A DNA stretch of 61,591 nucleotides from an uncultured Pelagibacteraceae bacterium. Lineage in GTDB: Bacteria > Pseudomonadota > Alphaproteobacteria > Pelagibacterales > Pelagibacteraceae. A program made the position numbers and the translations under genes. The stretch lies in assembly GCA_902576785.1 (NCBI GenBank), contig CACGWC010000007.1, positions 1-61,591 on the forward strand, given 5' to 3'. Numbering within the stretch: position 1 is the first letter of the stretch; each line of letters starts with the position of its first letter. Below the pieces are notes generated by a model. It was not told the DNA's origin and did no database searches. It saw nothing but the letters and a program-made list of their open reading frames with translations. Shown in pieces: positions 1-7,001 of the stretch.

Positions 1-1
1 T

Positions 2-616
2 GAAAACAGAGTTGAAGATTATTTAATTTGTTTCAGAAAATTTCATAATTTAGCAGACTATATTACAATTAATATCTCTTCTCCTAACACAGAAAATTTA
101 AGAAACTTTCACAAAAATGAAGAGTTAGATAATCTTTTAAAATGCATAAATGAAGAAAAGAAAAATTTAAATTCAAATGTGCCAATAGCAGTCAAAGTAT
201 CTCCTGATATTGATGAAAAAAGTATTGATGAAATCTCAGAACTTTTTTTAAATTATAATGTTCAAATAGTTATAGTTTCAAATACGACAGATAGAAATAG
301 GGAAAGTATATCTAATATAAATAAATTAGAGAAAGGCGGATTGTCTGGAAAACCACTTGAAAATATCTCTAATGAATTAATTAATAAATTTTTTAAATTA
401 GTTGGAAAAAAAATCTTAATAATTGGAGTTGGAGGCGTTGACTCTGCCGAAGGCGTTTTTAATAAAATTGTAAGCGGTGCAACTCTTGTGCAATTGTATA
501 CAGGCATGGTTTATAAAGGACCAACTATTGCTTCAAAGATTAATAAAGATCTCGACGAAATTGTAAAAAGAGAAGGTTTTAAAAATATATCTGAAGCTAT
601 TGGAACAAAAAATTAA
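2..616 (+). CDS. pyrD: Dihydroorotate dehydrogenase (quinone), 3' part
   Basis: Oxidises dihydroorotate to orotate in pyrimidine synthesis, passing electrons to quinone at the membrane. The frame is open from the left edge, so the N-terminus lies outside the window. The visible part begins with the class 2 segment NISSPNT (about codons 24-30), whose Ser-Pro-Asn region holds the catalytic serine in class 2 enzymes. VSNTT and the glycine-rich flavin phosphate loop GVGGVDSAEG followed by LVQLYTGMVYKGP come next. A GTG at 179 is internal and not the start, because the conserved SSPNT motif lies upstream of it. The next gene is rpmB after 43 bp. Family assignment is firm; only the missing 5' end is uncertain. 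Confidence 0.93.
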   Translation, partial: ENRVEDYLICFRKFHNLADYITINISSPNTENLRNFHKNEELDNLLKCINEEKKNLNSNVPIAVKVSPDIDEKSIDEISELFLNYNVQIVIVSNTTDRNRESISNINKLEKGGLSGKPLENISNELINKFFKLVGKKILIIGVGGVDSAEGVFNKIVSGATLVQLYTGMVYKGPTIASKINKDLDEIVKREGFKNISEAIGTKN

Positions 617-659
617 TCTTGACTGGTATTCTTTAAGACCATATACATCTTGAAAATTT

Positions 660-941
660 ATGTCTAAAAAATGCGAACTTACCGGTAAAATCCCTCTAAA
701 AGGCCATAATGTTAGTCACGCTAACAATAAAACTAAGAGAAGATTTCTTCCAAATTTAAAGAAAGTAAAATTTAAAAGTGAACTTTTAAAAAAATCTCTG
801 AGATTAACAGTTTCAAATGCAGGTGTTAGATCTGTAGATAAAAAAGGTAGCTTTGATAATTTCTTAAAATCAGCAAAATCAAGAGATTTATCGTTAAGAT
901 TAAAAAAGCTTAAAAAATCGATAATTGCAAAAACAGCATAA
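660..941 (+). CDS. rpmB: 50S ribosomal protein L28
   Basis: Component of the large ribosomal subunit. The 93-residue basic protein has the L28 opening [23 protein letters not shown] near the N-terminus, followed by [12 protein letters not shown] and a C-terminal lysine-rich helix. The length is typical of alphaproteobacterial L28. The stop codon shares one base with the ATG of the following transporter (TAATG), so the two are probably translated together. Confidence 0.96.
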   Translation: MSKKCELTGKIPLKGHNVSHANNKTKRRFLPNLKKVKFKSELLKKSLRLTVSNAGVRSVDKKGSFDNFLKSAKSRDLSLRLKKLKKSIIAKTA

Positions 942-1489
942 TGAATAAAGTTTTCCTTACTCTCTCATTTTTAATGGGATTGGTTGTGCTAGCATCTAAT
1001 TATTTAGTTCAATTTCCTATAAAATATTATGGTTTAGAGGAAATTTTAACTTATGGTGCTTTTAGTTATCCAATTGCATTTTTAATTACAGATTTAGCCA
1101 ACAGATCCTTTGGAAAATTAGTAGCAAGAAAAATTGTCTATATAGGCTTCACAATTGGAATTTTGTTTACTTTGATATTTTCAACTAATTTTACTGATCT
1201 TATTTCTATAAGAATAGCAATTGGTTCAGGAACAGCTTTTATAATTGCTCAACTTTTAGATGTTCAGATATTTGATCAATTAAGACAAAAGAAGTGGTTT
1301 ATAGCACCTTTGACGTCTTCTTTGATAGGTTCAACAGTTGATACTTTTTTATTTTTCTCAATATCATTCTATGGAACGGGAATTCCTTGGGTAACTTTAT
1401 CGTTAGGAGATCTTGCGGTAAAAATATTTGTTGCTCTTGTAATGTTGATACCTTTTAGATTATTACTCGGCACACTAAAAGCAGCATAA
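941..1489 (+). CDS. VUT-family membrane transporter (YhhQ-type, queuosine precursor uptake)
   Basis: Predicted inner-membrane protein of 182 residues with about six hydrophobic segments. It resembles the VUT/YhhQ family, members of which import queuosine precursors such as 7-cyano-7-deazaguanine. Family-like features include the ASNYLVQFP segment after TM1, the SYPIAFLITDLANRSFG stretch and LTSSLIGSTVDTFLFF near residue 130. The substrate is inferred from the family and not shown by the sequence. It starts within the rpmB stop codon and ends directly against the stop of the convergent aguA gene with no spacer. Confidence 0.8.
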   Translation: MNKVFLTLSFLMGLVVLASNYLVQFPIKYYGLEEILTYGAFSYPIAFLITDLANRSFGKLVARKIVYIGFTIGILFTLIFSTNFTDLISIRIAIGSGTAFIIAQLLDVQIFDQLRQKKWFIAPLTSSLIGSTVDTFLFFSISFYGTGIPWVTLSLGDLAVKIFVALVMLIPFRLLLGTLKAA

Positions 1490-2542
1490 CTAAATTTTAG
1501 GTTCTTGTTGGGTCATGCAATGTATTGCACCAAATCCCCATATCAATTTGCTACAGTCAACTGTTTCGATTTTTCTATTTCTAAAGTAATTTTTGAAAAT
1601 TTTAATTGCAATATTGTCTTCTTTTACTCTGAATATTGGAAGAATTATTTTTTTATTACAAATATAAAAATTCATATAACTTGCAGGAACTCTCGTATTC
1701 TCAATATAAATTGGTGAAGGCATAGGAACTTTTATAATTTTGAATTTCTTTCCTTTCTCACATTTACTTTCTTTCAATATATTTAAATTCTTATTTAGGT
1801 TTTTATAATTTATATCTTTTTTATTATTTTCAACCGCGGTCATAATCGTATTTCTTGAAACAAATCTTGTTATGTCATCAACATGTCCATGTGTATCATC
1901 GCCTGCAATTCCTTTTTTAAGCCATATAAAGTTTTTTATATTTAAGTATTTATTAAACATTTTTTCGTAGTCCTTCTTTTTAAAATTTTTATTTCTTTCT
2001 TGAATTTTGCTTAACAAACATTCTTCGGTTAATAGAATTGTACCTGAGCCATTTACATCAAACGCCCCTCCTTCCATGATTATTTTTCTAATTCTGCCTT
2101 TTTTTTTGATTATTGGATCAATCTTTTTAAAATTAGCAATTTTACTAATACTATTATTGATTTTATTATCATTTTTATAATTATTATACTTTGACCATGC
2201 GTTAAAACCAAAATTTAGTATTACTTTTTTCTTTTCAACTTTATTTGTTATAAATATGGGTCCAGAATCTCTTAACCATATTCTATCAGTTTTAATATAG
2301 TGGAAGTTGATATTTTTAATTTTATTAAGTTTTATTAATTTTTTTATATTTTTTATATTTTTGCTTACGATTAAGTTAACTTTCTGATTTTTTGAAATTT
2401 TTTTTATAATATTTAAAATTACTTCAGGAATAAATTGATATAATCCAGGCCAATCATTTTTATTATAAGGCCAAGCAATCCAAACTGAATTTTGAGGCTC
2501 CCATTCAGCTGGCATTCTAAATCCATTAAAGTTTTCATTCAT
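1490..2542 (-). CDS. aguA: Agmatine deiminase
   Basis: Hydrolyses agmatine to N-carbamoylputrescine and ammonia in the arginine-derived putrescine route. The 350-residue protein has the peptidylarginine-deiminase-like fold signatures: MPAEWEPQNSVWIAWP at the N-terminus, IWLRDSGPIF, EGGAFDVNGSGT, the GDDTHGHVDD acidic/His motif and the C-terminal nucleophile motif GAIHCMTQQEP (Cys342). In other AguA proteins the glycines before the cysteine usually read GGGNIHC; here they read GFGAIHC. It is last in a four-gene minus-strand polyamine operon and overlaps the end of aguB by 8 bp. No arginine decarboxylase is visible in the window, so the agmatine source is unknown. Confidence 0.9.
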   Translation of the reverse strand: MNENFNGFRMPAEWEPQNSVWIAWPYNKNDWPGLYQFIPEVILNIIKKISKNQKVNLIVSKNIKNIKKLIKLNKIKNINFHYIKTDRIWLRDSGPIFITNKVEKKKVILNFGFNAWSKYNNYKNDNKINNSISKIANFKKIDPIIKKKGRIRKIIMEGGAFDVNGSGTILLTEECLLSKIQERNKNFKKKDYEKMFNKYLNIKNFIWLKKGIAGDDTHGHVDDITRFVSRNTIMTAVENNKKDINYKNLNKNLNILKESKCEKGKKFKIIKVPMPSPIYIENTRVPASYMNFYICNKKIILPIFRVKEDNIAIKIFKNYFRNRKIETVDCSKLIWGFGAIHCMTQQEPKI

Positions 2543-3419
2543 CTGCAGGATTTTTTAGTATGCCTTTATAAAAATCGATTCTTCTATCCCTTAAAAAAGG
2601 CCAATGCTCTCTGGCTGAATCAATTTTTTTGTAGTTTATTTCACGAATTAAAATTTCTTCTTTTTTATTCCCAAGTTTTCCAATTATTTGCCCACTAGGA
2701 TCTATAATCATTGAGTTTCCCCAGAATTCTATTTTCTTCTTACCTTTTTTTTCTGTTCCAACTCTATTTATAGCAACCACATAAGTACCATTTGCGATTG
2801 CGTGAGATTTTTGCATTGTTATCCAAGAGTCTAGTTGAGATTTTCCAAATTTCTTTTTCTCTTTAGGATGCCATCCAATAGCAGTAGGGTAAAAAATTAT
2901 TTGTGCACCTTTAAGTGCAGTCAATCTTGCAGCTTCTGGGAACCATTGATCCCAACAAATTAAAGGTCCAATTTTACCAAATTTTGTTTTAACAGATTTA
3001 AAACCCAAATCTCCAGGAGTAAAATAAAATTTTTCATAATAACCAGGATCATCTGGTATATGCATTTTTCTATATTTCGATAAAATTTTACCTTTCTCGC
3101 TAATAACGATACTAGTATTATGATAGAAGCCATGTGTTTTTTTTTCAAATAATGAAATCATTAATACTATTTGTAAATCTTTGGCTAATTCACAAAATAT
3201 TTTTGTAGTTCTACCAGGTATTTTTTCTGCTAGCTTAAAGTTGGAATGACTTTCTGTTTGACAAAAATAATTTGATAAAAATAGTTCTGGCACACAAATT
3301 ATTTTAGCTTTTTTTGATGCTGCTTTTTTTATATTTTTAATAGCTGAATTTATATTTTTTTGAATATTATCTGAAATTTTGCTTTGAATAATTCCAATTT
3401 TTACTTTTTTGATCATCAA
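2535..3419 (-). CDS. aguB: N-carbamoylputrescine amidase
   Basis: Nitrilase-superfamily amidohydrolase that converts N-carbamoylputrescine to putrescine, CO2 and ammonia, the step after agmatine deiminase. The Glu-Lys-Cys triad is visible as VPELF (Glu45), KYRKMHIPDD (Lys118) and PLICWDQWFPEAAR (Cys155). The WDQWFPEAAR wording is characteristic of the carbamoylputrescine/beta-ureidopropionase branch. Length (294 residues) is normal. The start lies immediately next to the stop of the deoxyhypusine-synthase-like gene and the end overlaps aguA by 8 bp. Pairing with aguA supports the specific substrate. Confidence 0.9.
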   Translation of the reverse strand: MMIKKVKIGIIQSKISDNIQKNINSAIKNIKKAASKKAKIICVPELFLSNYFCQTESHSNFKLAEKIPGRTTKIFCELAKDLQIVLMISLFEKKTHGFYHNTSIVISEKGKILSKYRKMHIPDDPGYYEKFYFTPGDLGFKSVKTKFGKIGPLICWDQWFPEAARLTALKGAQIIFYPTAIGWHPKEKKKFGKSQLDSWITMQKSHAIANGTYVVAINRVGTEKKGKKKIEFWGNSMIIDPSGQIIGKLGNKKEEILIREINYKKIDSAREHWPFLRDRRIDFYKGILKNPADE

Positions 3420-4460
3420 TCAAAATATTTTGGAAAAGTTTTTTCTGTCTCTATTTTTCCACTCTCCAGTATGATAGGCGTCACTTGCTATTAATGGTAA
3501 AACACTGGTAGCTTCAGCAAATACCATTTGTTCTTTGGTAGTATCAACCTTACCCCATGAACTTGCTTCTTTTAATGTTGAACTACTGCAAGCTCCATCT
3601 CTTGAATCAGCAACAGTAATTTGTATTGCATATTTGTGCATATCTACATTTTTTCCCAAAAGTTCAGCACAAATTACCGTGTCTTGTATAAAGTTTTTAG
3701 GAACTCCACCACCAATCATAAATAATCCCGATCCTTTAGATTTAATTTTAATCTCTGTTAATTCTCTAAATTCTCTAATTGAGTCTATTGTAATATGATT
3801 TTTTGGATTTCTCTCTTGATGCATGACTAATCCAAAACCTGCACTTGAGTCTGTAAATGCAGGACAGAATATAGGAACATCGTTATCAAAAGCTGTTTCA
3901 ATTAAAGAATCTTTCTTTTTAGAATTAGTTTTTAGATATTTGCCAATCTCTTTAATAAATTCTCTCGATGTATAAGACTTCGGCTCAAGTTTGTCTGCTA
4001 TTTCTCCTATTGTTTTATCACAAACCTGGAGCTCCTCTTCATCGATGTAAGTATCATAAATCCTATCTATATAATTGTCTCTAAGTTCATTATCATTTTG
4101 ATATTGTGATCCTTGGTAATGTTTAAATCCAAGCGCTTCAAAAAAATCCATATCTATTATGGATGCTCCAGTTGCTACAATTGCATCTACCATGTTGTAT
4201 TTAACCATATCTCTATAAATATGCATGCATCCAGCGGCAGAAGTAGACCCTGCAAGAGTTAAGAATATTGTACAATCTTTATCTTTAAGCATTTCATTAT
4301 ATATCTTGGATGCATTAGCAGTTTCTCTTGAAACAAAAGACATTTTTTCCATAGAAGATATAATTTTTCTAGAGTCAAAAGATGTAATATCAATATGTTC
4401 AACCTCTTTACTTAAAAAGTCTTTTTTTCTGTTATGATTAAGATTTTTTGTATCTGACAT
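3420..4460 (-). CDS. Deoxyhypusine synthase-like protein
   Basis: NAD-dependent aminobutyl-transferase family. In eukaryotes and archaea these enzymes move the aminobutyl group of spermidine onto eIF5A; bacteria lack eIF5A, so bacterial members probably act on a small amine, for example making homospermidine. The 346-residue protein has the NAD-fold segments FLTLAGSTSAAG, DAIVATGASIIDMDFFEALG and FMIGGGVPKNFIQD. Near the end, SWGKVDTTKEQMVFAEATSV aligns with the human active-site region [20 protein letters not shown], so the catalytic lysine is kept as Lys304. It sits between ornithine decarboxylase (1-bp overlap) and aguB (no gap). Family is clear; the actual acceptor is unknown. Confidence 0.85.
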   Translation of the reverse strand: MSDTKNLNHNRKKDFLSKEVEHIDITSFDSRKIISSMEKMSFVSRETANASKIYNEMLKDKDCTIFLTLAGSTSAAGCMHIYRDMVKYNMVDAIVATGASIIDMDFFEALGFKHYQGSQYQNDNELRDNYIDRIYDTYIDEEELQVCDKTIGEIADKLEPKSYTSREFIKEIGKYLKTNSKKKDSLIETAFDNDVPIFCPAFTDSSAGFGLVMHQERNPKNHITIDSIREFRELTEIKIKSKGSGLFMIGGGVPKNFIQDTVICAELLGKNVDMHKYAIQITVADSRDGACSSSTLKEASSWGKVDTTKEQMVFAEATSVLPLIASDAYHTGEWKNRDRKNFSKIF

Positions 4461-5638
4461 TATGCAACAAGAAACTCTTTATTTGTTTCTTTGTCATACA
4501 TCGTCATTATTGGATCATCACAAACTTCGTAAATACTATCAGAATAATATCCATTAAATTGAGTTCTAAATGTCAATCCGTATGCTCCTAATTGACCTAA
4601 TTCAATGTAATCACCTTCTTTAATATTATTAGGTAGAATAAAAGGTCCCTTCATATAATCCATGCTATCACATGTTGGTCCATAAAAATCAAATGAAGTC
4701 AATTTTTTTGATATAATTCTTCCACTTGTAATTATCCTTGATGGATAAACTATATTAGGCACACCTGCATCAAATAAAGTTCCGTATGTTCCATCATTAA
4801 TATATAGCTTTTGTTTTTTTCTTAAGTTTACTCTCACAATTGTCGAACCACTTTCTGCAACAATTGCTCGACCTGGCTCACATATAATTTCTGGTTTTTT
4901 TTCTAATTTTAATTTATTTAATGAATTTTTTATTTCTTCAAAATAAGAGTCTAATGATTGAGGAACTAAGTCAGGATAGATTGTTGGAAATCCTCCACCT
5001 ATATTTATAACATCTGGAACTATTTTTGTTTTTTTTATTATATATTTAATTTCATTAATCCCTTTTGAATAGGATATTGGATGCATACATTGCGAACCCA
5101 CATGAAAACTTAATCCTATTTTTTTTGCATACTGTTTTGTTAATCTATAAAGACCTATTGCTTCAGAAGTTTGTGCGCCAAATTTTTTAGATAAATCTAT
5201 TTCTGCATGTTCATTAGAAACTGCAACTCTCACAAATAACTCTAAATCCTTAGCTTGATTAGTACTATTAAGAATTTTTATTAATTCATCTTTTGTATCT
5301 ATTGAAAAAGTCTTAATATTATATTTGAAATATGCTTCGTTTATACTTTCCTTGCTTTTTACAGTATGCATGTAGGAGCATTTTGCATCTGGGCTAACAC
5401 TTCTAATTGCCTCAACTTCTTTAATTGAAGCGATATCAAAATCATTAATTCCGCTTTCCACGATAGTTTTTAATACTAATGGATGCGGGTTAGTTTTAAC
5501 TGCATATAGGATTTTACCAGGAAATTTATTCTGAAAAAATTTAGAAGCTATGTTTATAGAATCTCTTCTAATACAATAAACAGGTTCTGTTGGTTTCAGT
5601 TGGTTAACTAATTTATCAACTGATTTAAATTTTTGCAT
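4460..5638 (-). CDS. odc: Ornithine/lysine decarboxylase, fold III PLP type
   Basis: PLP-dependent decarboxylase of the eukaryotic-like ornithine decarboxylase group, expected to make putrescine (or cadaverine) in the cytosol. Visible features are the PLP lysine in YAVKTNPHP (Lys48), SFHVGSQC, the glycine-rich loop INIGGGFPTIYP, the phosphate-binding ICEPGRAIVAESG and the catalytic cysteine in YGPTCDSMD (Cys323). Length is 392 residues, in the normal range. It is first in the polyamine operon, with a clear GGAG Shine-Dalgarno six bases before the ATG. The neighbouring aguA/aguB argue for ornithine as main substrate, but relaxed specificity is common in this group. Confidence 0.88.
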   Translation of the reverse strand: MQKFKSVDKLVNQLKPTEPVYCIRRDSINIASKFFQNKFPGKILYAVKTNPHPLVLKTIVESGINDFDIASIKEVEAIRSVSPDAKCSYMHTVKSKESINEAYFKYNIKTFSIDTKDELIKILNSTNQAKDLELFVRVAVSNEHAEIDLSKKFGAQTSEAIGLYRLTKQYAKKIGLSFHVGSQCMHPISYSKGINEIKYIIKKTKIVPDVINIGGGFPTIYPDLVPQSLDSYFEEIKNSLNKLKLEKKPEIICEPGRAIVAESGSTIVRVNLRKKQKLYINDGTYGTLFDAGVPNIVYPSRIITSGRIISKKLTSFDFYGPTCDSMDYMKGPFILPNNIKEGDYIELGQLGAYGLTFRTQFNGYYSDSIYEVCDDPIMTMYDKETNKEFLVA

Positions 5639-5644
5639 TTAAAG

Positions 5645-5648
5645 CTCC
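5645..5648 (-). promoter_or_regulatory. Ribosome binding site of the polyamine operon
   Basis: GGAG on the minus strand, six bases upstream of the odc ATG. It supports that start codon and lies just downstream of the terminator-like hairpin in the leader. Confidence 0.65.
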
Positions 5649-5662
5649 AAAAAAAATTTAAC

Positions 5663-5688
5663 AAAAAAAACCGGCATAACTGCTATGC
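5663..5688 (-). promoter_or_regulatory. Terminator-like hairpin in the odc leader (candidate attenuator)
   Basis: On the minus strand the leader holds GCATA and TATGC separated by five bases (5-bp stem), followed after CGG by eight T residues. This lies about 35 bases upstream of the odc ATG, inside the expected 5' UTR. A second self-complementary stretch, GCATAAATGC, occurs about 25 bases further upstream and could compete for the same pairing. Alphaproteobacterial ornithine decarboxylase genes are known to carry a conserved speF leader RNA, but I cannot confirm that consensus here. Confidence 0.4.
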
Positions 5689-5748
5689 AAGTTTATATAA
5701 AACGAGCATTTATGCAGAAAATGAGCCAATGTAAAGTAAAAATGTACC

Positions 5749-5779
5749 CTTGAAATAATTTAGAATGTTTCCATATAAG
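5749..5779 (+). promoter_or_regulatory. Promoter-like element upstream of regA
   Basis: CTTGAAA at 5749-5755, a 15-base spacer, then CCATATAAG at 5771-5779. It fits a sigma32-type arrangement and also a sigma70 reading (TTGAAA, 18-bp spacer, TATAAG). The -10 box ends only four bases before the regA ATG, so transcripts from it would be leaderless or start inside the ATG. The match may therefore be coincidental. Confidence 0.35.
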
Positions 5780-5783
5780 GGCC

Positions 5784-6347
5784 ATGCCAGAAGCAGAAGT
5801 ATTAAAAAAAATAACAGAATTTGAGGATAAATCTCTACTTATAGTAGATGATGATAACCCTTTTAGAGAAAGACTAGCTCGAGCAATGGAGAAAAAGGGC
5901 TTTTCTGTTTCACAAGCAGAGGGTGTAAAAATTGGAATAGAGTCTGTGAAATCAAAAAAACCTGCTTTTGCAGTTGTTGACTTGAGACTAAACGATGGAA
6001 ACGGACTAGAAGTTGTAAAAGAAATACAGAAAAATAACTCAGAGAGCAGAATAGTGATGCTTACTGGTTATGGAAATATACCAACTGCAGTAGCAGCCAT
6101 TAAAGAAGGTGCAATAGATTATTTAGCTAAACCAGCAGATGCAGATGACGTAGAAAAAGCACTTTTAGCTGATCCAAATAAAAAAGCTGCTCCACCAGAA
6201 AATCCAATGTCCGCAGATAGAGTTAAATGGGAACATATTCACAGAGTTTTTGAATTATGTAACAGAAATGTATCTGAGACTGCAAGAAGACTTAAAATGC
6301 ATCGAAGAACACTTCAAAGAATTCTATCAAAAAGATCTCCAAGGTAA
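5784..6347 (+). CDS. regA: RegA/PrrA/ActR-type response regulator
   Basis: DNA-binding response regulator of the RegB/RegA redox-sensing family, which in alphaproteobacteria controls energy and redox genes. Residues 1-130 are a receiver domain with the acidic pocket VDDD (22-24), the phospho-acceptor Asp66 in VVDLRLNDG, and the Thr/Lys switch residues in LTGYGN and YLAKPAD. A short Pro-rich linker (AAPPENP) follows, then a Fis-type helix-turn-helix near residues 150-183 (NVSETARRLKMHRRTLQRIL). The length of 187 residues and the Pro linker are typical. No sensor kinase gene lies beside it. It is divergent from the polyamine operon across 145 bp and ends two bases from bioY. Confidence 0.92.
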   Translation: MPEAEVLKKITEFEDKSLLIVDDDNPFRERLARAMEKKGFSVSQAEGVKIGIESVKSKKPAFAVVDLRLNDGNGLEVVKEIQKNNSESRIVMLTGYGNIPTAVAAIKEGAIDYLAKPADADDVEKALLADPNKKAAPPENPMSADRVKWEHIHRVFELCNRNVSETARRLKMHRRTLQRILSKRSPR

Positions 6348-6349
6348 TT

Positions 6350-6901
6350 CTAAATATATTTTCTAAGTTTAATAATTTTATTAACTAATGCTGTTAGTAA
6401 TAATATCTTAAATAATTCAGCATAAAGAAATGGGTAAACACCAAATTCTAATACTGGTTTATCCCAACCGATTAAATTTCCAAGCCACAAAATACCCAAA
6501 ATATATATTACTGATGTTGCAATTATAATTTTTAAAAAATTTAATACATGGTTTTTATCGTATGTAAACATACCTGCTATCAGACATGAAAATATAAAAC
6601 CTATTAAATATCCCATTGTGGGACCAACAAAATAAGCTAATCCTATTCCTTTCTCTGGTGAGTTAGAAAATACCGGTAATCCCATAATTCCTTCTATCAA
6701 ATAAAAAACTACTGAAAGTACCCCGACTTTATATCCAAAGGAAATTCCTAAAAACAAAACTATAAATGTTTGCATAGTCATAGGAACTGGATAAAAAGGT
6801 ATTTTAATTTTTGCAGATATTGTCAATAAAATAGAACCTATTAATGCAAATATTATGATTTTAATTATTTTATTATTAGAAATTGAATTTACTAATTCCA
6901 T
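6350..6901 (-). CDS. bioY: Biotin transporter substrate-binding protein BioY
   Basis: Membrane S-component that binds and imports biotin, alone or with an ECF energising module. The 183-residue protein has about six hydrophobic segments and the family segments KIPFYPVPMTMQTFIVLF near residue 32, SNSPEKGIGLAYFVGPTMGYLIGF in the middle and a C-terminal ELFKILLLTALV helix. No BioM or BioN (ATPase or permease) gene lies nearby, so it either works alone or shares an ECF module encoded elsewhere. It is divergent from polA across 100 bp. Confidence 0.9.
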   Translation of the reverse strand: MELVNSISNNKIIKIIIFALIGSILLTISAKIKIPFYPVPMTMQTFIVLFLGISFGYKVGVLSVVFYLIEGIMGLPVFSNSPEKGIGLAYFVGPTMGYLIGFIFSCLIAGMFTYDKNHVLNFLKIIIATSVIYILGILWLGNLIGWDKPVLEFGVYPFLYAELFKILLLTALVNKIIKLRKYI

Positions 6902-6970
6902 TAGCTTTAAATTACTATTTTAATAAAGTTTAATCCACTAATATTTATTAACAGGATGTTTTATTCTTAC

Positions 6971-6976
6971 TATAAT
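6971..6976 (+). promoter_or_regulatory. Possible -10 box for polA
   Basis: A perfect TATAAT lies 26 bases upstream of the polA ATG in the bioY/polA divergent gap. No convincing -35 box is seen 17 bases upstream, so this is a weak call in a very AT-rich gap. Confidence 0.3.
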
Positions 6977-7001
6977 ACATCAATTTATTATAAATTAAAT
7001 T

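Noticed and set aside
179..616. GTG at 179 as start of a short flavin-binding protein
   Set aside because: The frame is open to the left edge and carries the pyrD SSPNT motif upstream, so the gene is cut by the window rather than starting here.
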